The notes: generated by a model from the letters alone, not told the origin. A stretch of 54,122 nucleotides of DNA from Gammaproteobacteria bacterium (GCA_026197095.1 JAPHTF010000045.1:1-54122); one strand, 5' to 3'. Shown: positions 24,691 to 34,692, numbered from the stretch's first letter. Translations and numbers: made by a program.

Positions 24691-27522
24691 ATGACAACCA
24701 ACACTAAAAATACCGATTCTCCTGTAACTCAAATTATGTCAACTAGCCATGATAAGCATCTTCGCTCTCGGGTTAAGCTTTTTGGGAATATATTGGGGAA
24801 AGTGTTACTCGAACACGCAGGTAAAGATGTGTTTTCTGCTGTTGAAAAATTACGCAAAGGCCATCTTAGCCTGCGTGATAAGAGTGATTCTGCAAAACGT
24901 CGCCAGCTCGATAAACTCGTTGCTTCACTTGATCCGATAACAACTGAGCACGTAGTACGGGCCTTTAGTATTTACTTTAGCCTGGTCAATATTGCTGAAG
25001 AAGAATTTCAACACAAACAACGTCGCCGTGAAGTGGGACCTAAAGGTTACACCTGGAAGGGTTCATTTTTTAATGCATTAAATGACTTACAAAAAAGTGA
25101 CATTAGTACGGATCAACTTCAGGAACTGTTGAACCAAACAGTCTATATTCCTGTTTTTACCGCACACCCTACTGAGTCAAAACGTCGAACAGTGATGGAA
25201 GCGATTCGCCGCATTTATATTATTAGCGATCAACTCAATGAAGCCTATTTAAGTAAAATTCAAAAAGAAAATATCATTGAAGATTTAGAACAACATATTC
25301 AAATTCTGTATAAAACGAATGAAGTGCGTGTTCAAAAACCTGAAGTTATTGATGAAGTTAAAAACGGTTTATATTACTACCGTGAAAGTTTGTTTAAATC
25401 AGTACCACAAATCTACCGTAACCTGGAAAAAGCCATTGGCCGAACTTACGGTAAGGACTCTGGCATAAATGTACCAAGTGTCATTCAATTTGGCTCATGG
25501 ATTGGCGGTGACCGTGATGGTAATCCTTTCGTAAAACCGGAAACGACTATTCTTGCGTTACGCATGCAATCACAGGAAGTCCTGAACGAATACCTGAAGC
25601 AAATAAAATTACTTAATAAGATACTCACTCAATCAAGCCTGTTTTGCCAGCCAACCGAAGCTTTTTTAAACCAACTGGCAATTGATGAAAAAGAAGTGAC
25701 AGAGCCCTTTATTGAAAATCCAAAACGATTCAAGCAAGAGCCTTACCGTCGCAAGTTGTTCATTATGGAACACCGCATTAGCTGTACCCTGGCTCAAATT
25801 GAAGCACGCCTGGATGATATTGAACCCGAAACATCGATATGTGGTTATATTAATGAACAAGGTATGCTGAATGACCTTTATCTCATCCGTGATTCTTTAA
25901 TAAGCCATGGCGATGCCAGCAGTGCGCGAGGTGAGTTACAAGATCTCATTCGACAGGTAGAAACATTTGGATTTTATCTTGCTAAATTAGACATTCGACA
26001 AGAATCAACTATCCATAGTCAAGCCGTAGCGGAATTATTGAAGCAAATTGATGGTACTGATTATGATAAGCTCGATGAAGCAGCTCGATTAGAAAAACTG
26101 GCAGAGTGCATAAATGGCTCTTCCGCCAGTTTCGATAAAACTCAACTCAGTGATATGTCTGCAGAAACGGTTACCGTTTTTGAGGTTATGTCAAAAATGA
26201 GAGAAGAAATTAGTCCTGAAGCATTTGGTACTTACGTTATATCAATGACGCATGCTGCAAGCCACGTAATGGAAGTGATGTTCCTTGCATGGTTAACAGG
26301 ATTGGCAGGAAAAAGTAATAACCAGTGGTATTGCCATGTTTGTGTTTCTCCTTTATTTGAAACAGTAGATGATTTGACTCACATTCAACCGGTAATGAGC
26401 CAGTTATTTGATAACGATACCTATACTGAACTTTTAAAATCTTCAGGTAACTTGCAGGAAGTCATGCTTGGTTACTCAGACTCATGTAAAGATGGCGGTA
26501 TCCTTGCTTCAGTCTGGAATCTTTATCAAGCACAACAACAAATTACTGAGCTCACTCGTTCACGAGGTGTTCGTTTAAGAATGTTCCATGGTCGTGGTGG
26601 TACTGTTGGTCGTGGTGGTGGGCCAACACATGATGCTATTTTATCCCAGCCTACCGGAACAGTTCATGGTGAAATTAAATTTACTGAACAAGGTGAAGTG
26701 CTTTCATACAAATACAGTAATCAACAAACCGCGGTATATGAACTCACAATGGGTGTCACAGGTTTGTTAATAGCCAGTCGCAACTTAATTGAAGAACCTG
26801 AACCAGATAAACCTGAATATCTTGAAATTATGGCTGAGTTGGCTAAAGAAGGTGAAAACAAATATCGTAAATTGACGGATCATACCGAAGGATTCCTGGA
26901 TTATTTCTATGAGGCAACACCCGTCTATGAAATCGGCCAGATGAATATTGGTTCGCGTCCATCACATCGTAAAAAAACCGATCGCTCTAAAAGTTCTGTC
27001 CGTGCTATTGCCTGGGTATTTGGTTGGGCGCAGTCACGTCATACTATGCCAGCCTGGTTTGGTATTGGTACTGCATTAGATAAATGGTTACAAGGCGATG
27101 AGCATCGCCTGGAAACATTACAACAGATGTATAAAGACTGGCCATTCTTCCGTTCATTATTAAGTAATTCACAAATGGCTTTATTTAAAGGTGAAATGCA
27201 AATTGCCAAATCTTATATATCATTATGTGAAAATCAGGATACGGCTAAAAAAGTATATAAAATTATCTCTAATGAATATACAAGAACTACTGATAATGTA
27301 TTAAATATTGCAGATATCAATGAGTTGCTGGAAGAAACACCTCACCTGGCTTTATCATTAACCCGACGTAATCCTTATCTTGATCCATTGAATCAAATTC
27401 AGTTGTCGCTGATTAAAAAATATCGTGATGAATCATTAACTGATGAAGAACGTACAAAGTGGTTACATCCATTACTTAGAACGATAAGTGCTATCGCAGC
27501 AGGCATGCGTAATACCGGTTAA
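24691..27522 (+). CDS. ppc: Phosphoenolpyruvate carboxylase
   Basis: 943 residues, slightly longer than E. coli Ppc (883). It fixes bicarbonate onto phosphoenolpyruvate to make oxaloacetate, feeding the TCA cycle. Conserved motifs: VFTAHPTESKRRTVMEAI with the catalytic His, FGSWIGGDRDGNPFVKPE, VMLGYSDSCKDGGILAS, the glycine loop MFHGRGGTVGRGGGPTHDAI, and RAIAWVFGWAQSRHTMPAW. It ends ISAIAAGMRNTG, the normal C-terminus. A 20-residue N-terminal extension precedes the first conserved part. The gene has its own promoter region and a strong downstream terminator. Confidence 0.97.
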   Translation: MTTNTKNTDSPVTQIMSTSHDKHLRSRVKLFGNILGKVLLEHAGKDVFSAVEKLRKGHLSLRDKSDSAKRRQLDKLVASLDPITTEHVVRAFSIYFSLVNIAEEEFQHKQRRREVGPKGYTWKGSFFNALNDLQKSDISTDQLQELLNQTVYIPVFTAHPTESKRRTVMEAIRRIYIISDQLNEAYLSKIQKENIIEDLEQHIQILYKTNEVRVQKPEVIDEVKNGLYYYRESLFKSVPQIYRNLEKAIGRTYGKDSGINVPSVIQFGSWIGGDRDGNPFVKPETTILALRMQSQEVLNEYLKQIKLLNKILTQSSLFCQPTEAFLNQLAIDEKEVTEPFIENPKRFKQEPYRRKLFIMEHRISCTLAQIEARLDDIEPETSICGYINEQGMLNDLYLIRDSLISHGDASSARGELQDLIRQVETFGFYLAKLDIRQESTIHSQAVAELLKQIDGTDYDKLDEAARLEKLAECINGSSASFDKTQLSDMSAETVTVFEVMSKMREEISPEAFGTYVISMTHAASHVMEVMFLAWLTGLAGKSNNQWYCHVCVSPLFETVDDLTHIQPVMSQLFDNDTYTELLKSSGNLQEVMLGYSDSCKDGGILASVWNLYQAQQQITELTRSRGVRLRMFHGRGGTVGRGGGPTHDAILSQPTGTVHGEIKFTEQGEVLSYKYSNQQTAVYELTMGVTGLLIASRNLIEEPEPDKPEYLEIMAELAKEGENKYRKLTDHTEGFLDYFYEATPVYEIGQMNIGSRPSHRKKTDRSKSSVRAIAWVFGWAQSRHTMPAWFGIGTALDKWLQGDEHRLETLQQMYKDWPFFRSLLSNSQMALFKGEMQIAKSYISLCENQDTAKKVYKIISNEYTRTTDNVLNIADINELLEETPHLALSLTRRNPYLDPLNQIQLSLIKKYRDESLTDEERTKWLHPLLRTISAIAAGMRNTG

Positions 27523-27545
27523 AACTTTTATAATATTACAATCAT

Positions 27546-27575
27546 AAAAAAATCCAGCCTGAGCTGGATTTTTTT
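27546..27575. terminator. Bidirectional terminator between ppc and the GGDEF-EAL gene
   Basis: An ATCCAGC-CTGA-GCTGGAT hairpin is flanked by an A-run on the left and a T-run of seven on the right, so it can end transcription from both directions. It lies 23 bases after ppc and about 11 bases after the end of the convergent gene. Confidence 0.93.
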
Positions 27576-27585
27576 ATGCTAAACC

Positions 27586-30500
27586 TTACAGGAGAATAGC
27601 ATCAAGTGGTCGAGGTTTTTCAATTCCATAACCTTGTGCATAATCGACACCAAGATCCTGTAATAACTGGATAGTTTCATCATCCTGAACATATTCAGCA
27701 ATAATTTTCTTACCCATGAAATGCCCAATCTCACTAATTGATTTAACCACTGCATAATCATTTGGATTCGTTGCCATGTCTTTAACAAATACACCATCAA
27801 TTTTAAGATAATCAACAGGTAAACTTTTAAGGTAACCATAAGAAGACATTCCACTTCCAAAATCATCCAATGAGAAAGAGCAGCCTGTCGTTTTGAAGCG
27901 TTTAATGAAATCAGCCGCATCAGAAAGATTTGCTATACCCAACGTCTCTGTAATTTCAAAACAAATTTTACCAATCGGTACATTGGTAGTACGCATTTGT
28001 TTCATAACAAATTCCATTAAACCCAGATCATTTAATGAATGTCCTGAAAGATTAATTGAGAAGCTACTCACATGATCAAGTGATTTCCTGTTATCTGAAA
28101 TCCACTTGAATGCAGTTTTAATAACCCAGCGGTCTATATCTGCCATGCGTTTATAGTTTTCTGCTGCGCGGATAAATTCTTGCAGAGAACTTTGTTCACC
28201 AAGATCATCCGTCATACCTAATAAAATTTCATAGTGGTCGTGATAACTATCATCCGTTGCTAATGGCATTATACGTTGGCAACGTAAGTGTAATGAATCA
28301 TCATCTAATGCTTTATCAATTTTAGAAGCCCATTGTACTTCTGCATTATGCTTGTTTAGTCGTGCATGTCCTTCATGGTAAACCTGAACGCGATGACCAC
28401 CAATTTCTTTTGCTACACCACAGCTTGCTTCTGCATCCTGAAGTAGTTTTGACACATTTTGATCGTGCCCCTTAATTAATAACATACCAATACTAACAGC
28501 GACTGATAATCGTTTATCGCCCCAAACAAAACGGTAGTTATTAAGTTCATCAAGTAATTTTTCTGCAACTTCTAAAGCATCATCTGTTCCATGACCACAC
28601 AAGAGTAAACAGAACTCATCTCCGCTAAAACGAGATAATGCACTGTTCTTCGTTAAGTGTTTTTTCAGGAGCTCAGAAATTTCTTTTAGTAATGCGTCAC
28701 CACCTTCATAACCACAACTATTATTGATAACATTAAATTTATCTAAATCTAGATATAAAAGTGCATGCTTGCCATTTGAAATTTTTGCGTCATCAATCGC
28801 TTTTTCTACACAATATTCAAATTCACGACGGTTCATTAAGCCGGTAAGTTGATCATGAGATGATTGAAATAATAATTGTTTGTGTAGTTTCTGTAGCATT
28901 GAGTACTGAGCACGATCCATTGCGGGTTCATCAGCACCATCCAGAGCAAGCGTTTCCCCTTCTTTAAATAACGCAATAAGCTCTTCAGATTTTAATACCT
29001 TTTCTTTTTTGCCCAAGACATTAACAAATACAAACTTTCCTTTATGTCTTGCTACCCAGCCCACTTTTAAACGTATTGGCGTCTCAGAATAAGCATCAAA
29101 TAGCACCCAGTCACCTTCAGATAAACGGCTGACCCGGCGAGCCCATTCATCATCAATATCAATGACAACTTCCGCATCTTCAGGAATAGCTTCATCTTCT
29201 TTCAAAAATTCATCGACAACTGATTTAAGATTATTACTAAAAGCCTGGTTTTGAATCTTAATCAGAACATCGAGTTGTTGTGCAATACGTTCAAAAACTT
29301 TTGGTGTACCATCAAAATCTTCATTTATTACTTTAACTAACCAGTCAAATGCCCGTTTAACAGCTTTTTGTTCTTCAGCATCGTCAGAATCAGCGAGTAC
29401 TTCCAGTTCAGATATTTTATTAATAACTTTACGAACAACATGTGATGTATCAGTAAAAACATCCGTATCCGTAATGGCCATTTTAAGAACCGGAATTTCA
29501 AGTTGCCTGATCCAGGGGCGAATACTTTCTGCCACCTGAAAATCGCTCATTAAAGAGCTAAAGACATTGCTGGCAACATCAATAACCTGACCTTCACGTG
29601 CACTAATAACTTTATTTTCAGAGCCACCTTTTGCCGCAAGGATTTGTTGAATTCTCTCTTTCAAATCAAGCTGTTTTGAATCGGACTGAGCGGAATAATC
29701 ATAACCGGCCAGCTGCTGGCTTGATAAAGCTTCCAGTAAATCAGCGGGGCTAAAATGCTGAGCAACACCGCCACCTGGTAAAGTCGGTGTTATTGGAGTA
29801 CCACTAATTTGATCACTCGGTACACCGTCATAAACCTGTTCCAGATTTTGCTGTAAACCACGAATGTCACTAAAGACATCCAATAGCCCAGACGCTCTAT
29901 TTGTCCCCGCAGAAGCCGGTGTTTGCTGTTGGTGCATAGAATTAACGAACTCTCGACCTTGTGCCGCTGCACTGCCGCCAAAATTTGGTATAGAGCCATG
30001 ACCTTGAGGGATTATCGTTTGAGCCGAGGTAGCATGACCACCATCAGGATTATTACCCATTAACGACGGGGCTTGCCTGCCTCGACCCATTAACGGAGCC
30101 TGACCAGCTCTACCCATGACCGGCGCCTGGACACCACCCATAGGGGCTATGGGTGTATCGCCATAGTTGTCCTCAGGAACATCTTCTTCAAACTCTTGTT
30201 CCATTTCCTCCTCAGAAGCTGAAGACGATGAAGAAGATGAACCAGGTCTGCGATCAACTTTGTATTTTAAGGTTGGTAAAACATCATTTTCGATAAAAAA
30301 TTCATTTATTTGTTGGTAAAGTTTTGCCGCTATCGACATATAAACATCACGGAAAGCGGTGTAACACACCAGTTTAACGGCATGCTTAATTTCGATACTA
30401 TCTAGTGAATCTTGAAATGCTTGAGCAAATAAAGCAGGACCAAAAGGATTATTTTTCTTGTTTATTTTTGCCTGATAAAGCGCACTTGCTCGACGTTCAA

Positions 30501-31338
30501 TCTTACCTAATTCATCTCGATTATCGCTGTCAACATTAGTGATGATGCTGGAAATAGATAACCAGTTATCCAAATCATCGGCTTCAACCAAAGAGAGCGA
30601 TTCAAGAGAAATCTCCCTTTTTTCTTCAGCCTCTTCTTCATGTAAAATTTTACCTGGAGAGTATTCTTTAATTTTTTTTACATATGAATCAGTAAATGCC
30701 TTAGTTATTTTATCTTTGTCATGCTCTAAAACACCTAATGACTCAAACAAGGCATTTTGTTTAGCCATATCAAATGTATCTTTCGCTGCCTTAAAAAAAT
30801 GATCTGAGATACTGTTATGAAATTGCTCCATTAAGGGTAACAATTCATTCGCGACTAGCTGATGCGCTTCATTTAAAATTTGTGCTGATGACTTACCATT
30901 AAAAACAGTTTGAGTTGTGCCGAAATTTTCTTCAGCGTTTTCATTCTGTTGCTTATAGGTTGAGACAGCAAATTTATGTAAGTTTTGTACTGCGGACAAA
31001 TCCGGGTTAACAAAAGAAACACCGATATAGCCAGACTCAACTCGCATGACTTTTGTATTAAAACTGAGTTGCTTGTCAACGCCTGCATTCTGGATAGTAG
31101 TAACAACATTAATGATATTACCGATATTTGGAACATATGAGGACGCTGACCCACCTAATAAGCCTGCATCCATCAGCTCAACATACATTCCGCCAATACA
31201 ATAATCCTTAATAATGGCTGCGCGAGATCCGTGACTGCTATGAATAATCTGGCTTTTTAATGCGATGGGATAACGTGGATAGGCACGTCTTTCTTTGCCT
31301 TGTGGAGTTTTCAGTGAATGTTGTTGGCCCCGAGCCAT
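27586..31338 (-). CDS. PilZ-DUF1631-GGDEF-EAL cyclic-di-GMP protein
   Basis: 1250 residues, no membrane segment. Order: N-terminal PilZ-like domain (ERRAYPRYPIALKSQI and KDYCIGGMYVELMD, residues 15-130); a long helical DUF1631 region to about 790, interrupted by a low-complexity stretch (Ser run, acidic part, then GRAGQAPLMGRGRQAPSLMG around 365-430); GGDEF domain with LLYLDLDKFNVINNSCGYEG and the signature as SRFSGDEF; EAL domain to the end. The EAL metal ligands look intact (INLSGHS, FEITET, LDDFGSGMSSY, YLKIDG, IIAEYV, QGYGI), but the ExLxR motif reads EILLG. The GGDEF lacks an upstream RxxD inhibitory site. Family knowledge: GGDEF makes and EAL degrades cyclic-di-GMP and PilZ binds it. 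Net activity is uncertain. Confidence 0.9.
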   Translation of the reverse strand: MARGQQHSLKTPQGKERRAYPRYPIALKSQIIHSSHGSRAAIIKDYCIGGMYVELMDAGLLGGSASSYVPNIGNIINVVTTIQNAGVDKQLSFNTKVMRVESGYIGVSFVNPDLSAVQNLHKFAVSTYKQQNENAEENFGTTQTVFNGKSSAQILNEAHQLVANELLPLMEQFHNSISDHFFKAAKDTFDMAKQNALFESLGVLEHDKDKITKAFTDSYVKKIKEYSPGKILHEEEAEEKREISLESLSLVEADDLDNWLSISSIITNVDSDNRDELGKIERRASALYQAKINKKNNPFGPALFAQAFQDSLDSIEIKHAVKLVCYTAFRDVYMSIAAKLYQQINEFFIENDVLPTLKYKVDRRPGSSSSSSSASEEEMEQEFEEDVPEDNYGDTPIAPMGGVQAPVMGRAGQAPLMGRGRQAPSLMGNNPDGGHATSAQTIIPQGHGSIPNFGGSAAAQGREFVNSMHQQQTPASAGTNRASGLLDVFSDIRGLQQNLEQVYDGVPSDQISGTPITPTLPGGGVAQHFSPADLLEALSSQQLAGYDYSAQSDSKQLDLKERIQQILAAKGGSENKVISAREGQVIDVASNVFSSLMSDFQVAESIRPWIRQLEIPVLKMAITDTDVFTDTSHVVRKVINKISELEVLADSDDAEEQKAVKRAFDWLVKVINEDFDGTPKVFERIAQQLDVLIKIQNQAFSNNLKSVVDEFLKEDEAIPEDAEVVIDIDDEWARRVSRLSEGDWVLFDAYSETPIRLKVGWVARHKGKFVFVNVLGKKEKVLKSEELIALFKEGETLALDGADEPAMDRAQYSMLQKLHKQLLFQSSHDQLTGLMNRREFEYCVEKAIDDAKISNGKHALLYLDLDKFNVINNSCGYEGGDALLKEISELLKKHLTKNSALSRFSGDEFCLLLCGHGTDDALEVAEKLLDELNNYRFVWGDKRLSVAVSIGMLLIKGHDQNVSKLLQDAEASCGVAKEIGGHRVQVYHEGHARLNKHNAEVQWASKIDKALDDDSLHLRCQRIMPLATDDSYHDHYEILLGMTDDLGEQSSLQEFIRAAENYKRMADIDRWVIKTAFKWISDNRKSLDHVSSFSINLSGHSLNDLGLMEFVMKQMRTTNVPIGKICFEITETLGIANLSDAADFIKRFKTTGCSFSLDDFGSGMSSYGYLKSLPVDYLKIDGVFVKDMATNPNDYAVVKSISEIGHFMGKKIIAEYVQDDETIQLLQDLGVDYAQGYGIEKPRPLDAILL

Positions 31339-31587
31339 AGTATCTCCCGTAATGAATCTTTTTATAAAATTCAGTTCTATCTATTATTTTAGACCGAATA
31401 TCTCGAAGGTGTATCTATATATTTCGGCAAATAGTCAAATTTCTCCAGACTTTTAGCTTAATAAATACTTTTGTGTTCAATTTTTCTGTTTTGCTATTTT
31501 TCTGGGGGGAGAAAAAATCGATATACGCTATAACTATAAAACAAACCCTGCTATTTGCCTATAATAAAAAAGGGAAAAGAATTACTA

Positions 31588-31968
31588 TCACGCTACCTGA
31601 ACAGGAATAGTATGGCGTGTATGTGTGATGTGATTATTACCATCCACATATACCAGTTTTGGTTTATAACTAATAAGTTCTTGTTGATTCAGGCCGACAT
31701 AAGCACAAATTATGATGATATCGCCAGGATTAGCTTTATGCGCCGCTGCGCCATTTACCGAGATAACACCTGAGTTTTCTTCAGCCAAAATAGCATAAGT
31801 GGTAAAACGCTCACCGTTTGTCACATTATAAATCTCAATTTGTTCATACTCTCGAATACCCGCTATTTCCAACAAATGAGCATCAATTGCACAGGAACCT
31901 TCATATTCCAGTTCAGAGTGTGTCACTGTGACACGGTGCAATTTTCCTTTGAGCATAATGGTATTCAT
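31588..31968 (-). CDS. panD: Aspartate 1-decarboxylase proenzyme
   Basis: 126 residues, the normal length. It decarboxylates aspartate to beta-alanine for pantothenate and CoA synthesis. The self-cleavage site is Gly24-Ser25 in [15 protein letters not shown]; cleavage creates the pyruvoyl cofactor. The conserved Lys near the start ([13 protein letters not shown]), the Tyr of RFTTYAI and the loop [20 protein letters not shown] are present. It lies 104 bases downstream of panC on the same strand and so is probably co-transcribed; panB is not in the window. Confidence 0.97.
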   Translation of the reverse strand: MNTIMLKGKLHRVTVTHSELEYEGSCAIDAHLLEIAGIREYEQIEIYNVTNGERFTTYAILAEENSGVISVNGAAAHKANPGDIIIICAYVGLNQQELISYKPKLVYVDGNNHITHTRHTIPVQVA

Positions 31969-32072
31969 AACAATAAATCAGACTCTTTAAATTTAAGAAT
32001 TAATATCGACTACTATTTTAACACGTGAGGGCAACAGGATTCACCCCCCGTCACCCGTTAATAATGGTCTTT

Positions 32073-32915
32073 TCAGACACGAATATTATCAATTAAGCGT
32101 GTTTCACCCAGTTTTGCTGCAATCAGGATAACCTTGTCATCTGAATGGTTTACAGGGGGTAACAAGGTGCTTGTTTCTCGTATCACGACATATTCTGGCT
32201 CAAAACCCGCCTTAATTAAATTTTCGATAGCGAGTTGCTCCAACACCGCAAAATTATTGGCTCCCGCCAGAATTTCTTTTCGTAAAAGTGCTAACTGCTG
32301 GTAAATTTCAGCCGCTTTTTCCCTCTCCGCTTCAGTTAAACGAAGATTACGTGAACTCATCGCTAAGCCATCCTCTTCTCGGAATATCGGCATACCAACA
32401 ATTTCAATATCAAGGGAAAACTCTTTAACCAGCTTTTGAATCACCATTAATTGCTGAAAATCTTTTTCGCCAAATATGGCAATGTTGGGCTGAATCAAAC
32501 CAAAGAGCCGTTCGACTACCGTAGCAACCCCGGCAAAGTGTCCCGGTCGCTGCGCCCCTTCTAAAATGGCGGTGATCTGGCCAAGATCAGTTTGTTTTAC
32601 AGCATGCTCACCTTCAGGATAGAACGCATCCACATCGGGAGCGAATAACAAATCTATGCCAAGTTCTTCTAACTTAAGGCGATCATCTTCTAACGTGTGG
32701 GGATATTTAGCCAGGTCATTAACATCATCGAATTGCAGTGGATTTACAAAAATACTCACCACCACGTGTTGTGCCAGCGACTTTGCTTTTTCAACCAGGC
32801 TTAAATGCCCTTCATGTAAACAGCCCATAGTCGGTACAAACGCAATGGATTCAACTTTGTCTCGCCATTTCTGACACAGATCTTGAGTTTCCTGAATACC
32901 GGTAAAAAAATGCAA
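32073..32915 (-). CDS. panC: Pantothenate synthetase
   Basis: 280 residues, the normal length. It joins pantoate and beta-alanine with ATP to give pantothenate. The nucleotide-binding HIGH-like motif is VPTMGCLHEGHLSLVEKA (Cys where most have Ala), followed by VVSIFVNPLQFDDVNDLAKY. ATP/pantoate binding is shown by GQITAILEGAQRPGHFAGVA and NIAIFGEKDFQQLMVIQKL, and EEDGLAMSSRNLRL is the KMSKS-like loop. It precedes panD, which supplies its beta-alanine. The acyltransferase gene diverges upstream. Confidence 0.96.
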   Translation of the reverse strand: MHFFTGIQETQDLCQKWRDKVESIAFVPTMGCLHEGHLSLVEKAKSLAQHVVVSIFVNPLQFDDVNDLAKYPHTLEDDRLKLEELGIDLLFAPDVDAFYPEGEHAVKQTDLGQITAILEGAQRPGHFAGVATVVERLFGLIQPNIAIFGEKDFQQLMVIQKLVKEFSLDIEIVGMPIFREEDGLAMSSRNLRLTEAEREKAAEIYQQLALLRKEILAGANNFAVLEQLAIENLIKAGFEPEYVVIRETSTLLPPVNHSDDKVILIAAKLGETRLIDNIRV

Positions 32916-33022
32916 AAGTGAACCCTTTTAATATCAATAAGCGGCCGCAATTCTAATCCATAACGCATGTAACGCTAAACAAATTTTGTCCTTTTAACTA
33001 AAAACTGACAAAATCCACGCAC

Positions 33023-33979
33023 TTGAATCAATCCAATAATAAGATCAGCCTTTTGAAAACACTTAAAAAAGCCATGCAAGTCGGAATAGTCAAAACCATG
33101 CTCAATATTCTGGCTTTTTTCTCACTCAAAACCTGTCATCAGGTCGGAATGGTAATCGGCTGGCTAGCGATTATTATTCCTAACCGAAATCGAGCGGTCA
33201 CAGAAAAAAACCTCCAGCTCTGTTTTCCAAAAATGAATCTACAACAACAAAAGCAATTACTCCGTAAAAGCTTAATTGAAACGGGTAAAACATTTACCGA
33301 AGCCGGTCCAATGTGGAAATGGGAAAAAGACAAGCTGTTTAAACTCATTAAACAGGTACAAGGCGAAGAGCTGTTAACAAAAGCTCTTGAAAATAAACAC
33401 GGTGTAATACTCGCTCTCCCGCATCTTGGTAACTGGGAGCTACTCAGCTTATATGTTTCAAATAAATACCCAACGACGAGTATGTACCAACGTCCAAAGA
33501 TGGCTCAACTCGAATCCATCATTAAACATGGGCGTGAACGTATGGGAGCTAATTTAGTTCCAGCCGATAACGTTGGAGTCCGCGCCATGTTAAAAGCCTT
33601 AAAAAATAATGAGCTTGTAGTTATCCTGCCTGACCAGGAACCCAATACCGGCACTGGACTGTTTGCCCCTTTCTTTGGGCTACAAGCCTATAGCATGACG
33701 TTAGTTTCTCGATTAGCTAAAAAAACACAGGCAAGTGTCATCATTGCCTACACTAAACGACTAACTTCTGGTGAAGGATATGAAATTACCTTCACCGACT
33801 TACCTGAAATGAATGAAATAATTAATACTAAAGATTTAGATGATTCGGTTGTTTACTTAAACAATGAATTAGAAAAGATGATTCGGTGTGTACCGGAGCA
33901 ATATCAATGGAGTTATAAACGATTCAGAAATCAACCCATAACAAAAGAAAATCAAAGAGTTAACTTTTATAATTCTTAA
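33023..33979 (+). CDS. LpxL/HtrB-type lipid A acyltransferase
   Basis: 318 residues with an N-terminal membrane segment (TMLNILAFFSLKTCHQVGMV). The acyltransferase H-x4-E active site is LALPHLGNWELLSLYV, followed by SMYQRPKMAQLESIIKHGRE and the conserved VILPDQEPNTGTGLFAPFFG. Such enzymes add a secondary acyl chain to lipid A at the inner membrane, using acyl-ACP. It is close to the LpxL/LpxM group but I cannot tell which position it acylates. The start is uncertain: TTG at 33023 gives the full length, and the first ATG is at 33074. It diverges from panC. Confidence 0.88.
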   Translation: MNQSNNKISLLKTLKKAMQVGIVKTMLNILAFFSLKTCHQVGMVIGWLAIIIPNRNRAVTEKNLQLCFPKMNLQQQKQLLRKSLIETGKTFTEAGPMWKWEKDKLFKLIKQVQGEELLTKALENKHGVILALPHLGNWELLSLYVSNKYPTTSMYQRPKMAQLESIIKHGRERMGANLVPADNVGVRAMLKALKNNELVVILPDQEPNTGTGLFAPFFGLQAYSMTLVSRLAKKTQASVIIAYTKRLTSGEGYEITFTDLPEMNEIINTKDLDDSVVYLNNELEKMIRCVPEQYQWSYKRFRNQPITKENQRVNFYNS

Positions 33980-34153
33980 CCGTATCAATCATCATTCACT
34001 ACGACTTTAACTTGCCATCGTTAATTATGAGTTTGCAGTCATTCGTCGTATCTTGCAGCAGAACATTTAGCTCACGCCACTTCAGGAATTGAGCGAACAT
34101 GGGATACGGTTACTGTAGATAAAAACGCTAAAATTAATTTCATTACAGTAGGC

Positions 34154-34187
34154 AAAAAAAAAAGCCTACATAAAAATGTAAGCTTTT
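34154..34187 (-). terminator. Terminator of the csrA-side tRNA cluster
   Basis: On the minus strand AAAAGC-T-TACAT pairs with ATGTA-G-GCTTTT (one mismatch) around a TTTT loop, and the T-run extends to ten bases. It lies nine bases after the CCA end of tRNA-Arg. The A10 tract is also flanked by GTAGGC/GCCTAC, which could form a competing hairpin on the plus strand. Confidence 0.85.
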
Positions 34188-34195
34188 AATTTGTA

Positions 34196-34272
34196 TGGCG
34201 CGCCCGGCACGATTCGAACGTGCGACCGCTCGGTTCGTAGCCGAGTACTCTATCCAGCTGAGCTACGGGCGC
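34196..34272 (-). tRNA. tRNA-Arg (ACG)
   Basis: On the minus strand a 77-base cloverleaf runs from GCGCCCG to its acceptor partner CGGGCGC, with discriminator G and encoded CCA. The D arm is GCTCAGCTGGATAGAGT, the anticodon arm CTCGG-CTACGAA-CCGAG gives anticodon ACG, and the T arm contains GTTCGAATC. The A34 would be changed to inosine to read CGU, CGC and CGA. Confidence 0.97.
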
Positions 34273-34340
34273 TTTTGAGCGTGTGCACTATACATGGAAT
34301 CTATTTTAATTCCAATATCTAATGCTTTGATTGTAGTTAA

Positions 34341-34430
34341 TGGCGGAGAAGGAGGGATTCGAACCCTCGATAGGGATTAACCTATACACCCTTAGCAGGG
34401 GCGCGCCTTCAGCCACTCGGCCACTTCTCC
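34341..34430 (-). tRNA. tRNA-Ser (GCT)
   Basis: On the minus strand a 90-base class II tRNA starts GGAGAAGTGGCCGAGTGG and ends with its acceptor partner CTTCTCC, then discriminator G and CCA. The anticodon loop CTGCTAA gives GCT, reading AGC and AGU. The long variable arm typical of serine tRNA lies between the anticodon and T arms. The csrA - tRNA-Ser - tRNA-Arg order on one strand is common in gammaproteobacteria. Confidence 0.97.
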
Positions 34431-34506
34431 AAATATTCAACGTGCGCAAGGATACTGAAGGATAAAGCCGAGGTAAAGGCTTTATGACGCTAATCTATTA
34501 ATTTTA

Positions 34507-34692
34507 TTACTCATTACCTGGTTCATTGGTTTCATTTTGGATACGTTCATAAATTTCTTCTCGATGAACGGAAACATCACGCGGAGCGTTGACACCAATA
34601 CGGACTTGGTTGCCTTTTACGCCAAGGACGGTCACAGTGACTTCATCACCGATCATGAGCGTTTCACCAACTCGTCTCGTTAAAATCAACAT
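34507..34692 (-). CDS. csrA: Carbon storage regulator CsrA
   Basis: 61 residues, the usual size. The protein is a dimeric RNA-binding regulator that sticks to GGA motifs near ribosome binding sites. The N-terminus [20 protein letters not shown] and the middle [20 protein letters not shown] include Leu4, Arg6 and Arg44 used for RNA binding; the C-terminus is [11 protein letters not shown] plus a short tail. GGAG precedes the start. It follows lysC on the same strand, as in many gammaproteobacteria. A candidate CsrB-type antagonist RNA is found at 50042-50228. Confidence 0.98.
   Translation of the reverse strand: MLILTRRVGETLMIGDEVTVTVLGVKGNQVRIGVNAPRDVSVHREEIYERIQNETNEPGNE

Noticed and set aside
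31394-31427. Inverted repeat CCGAA...TTCGG upstream of the GGDEF-EAL gene
   Set aside because: Arms of only five exact bases with a long spacer; this is expected by chance in an AT-rich gap.
34148-34169. Plus-strand terminator GTAGGC-A10-GCCTAC
   Set aside because: It is a perfect short hairpin but with no T-run on the plus strand. The same bases are better explained by the minus-strand tRNA terminator.
34035-34189. Short open frame (ends HKNVSF) between the acyltransferase and tRNA-Arg
   Set aside because: About 50 codons without stop, but no start codon with a ribosome binding site, and the end runs through the tRNA terminator. It may be a gene scrap, but I cannot support it.
34196-34430. 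Attachment site for a mobile element in the tRNA genes
   Set aside because: Both tRNAs are complete with CCA, no repeated 3' tRNA segment was seen nearby and no integrase is present.
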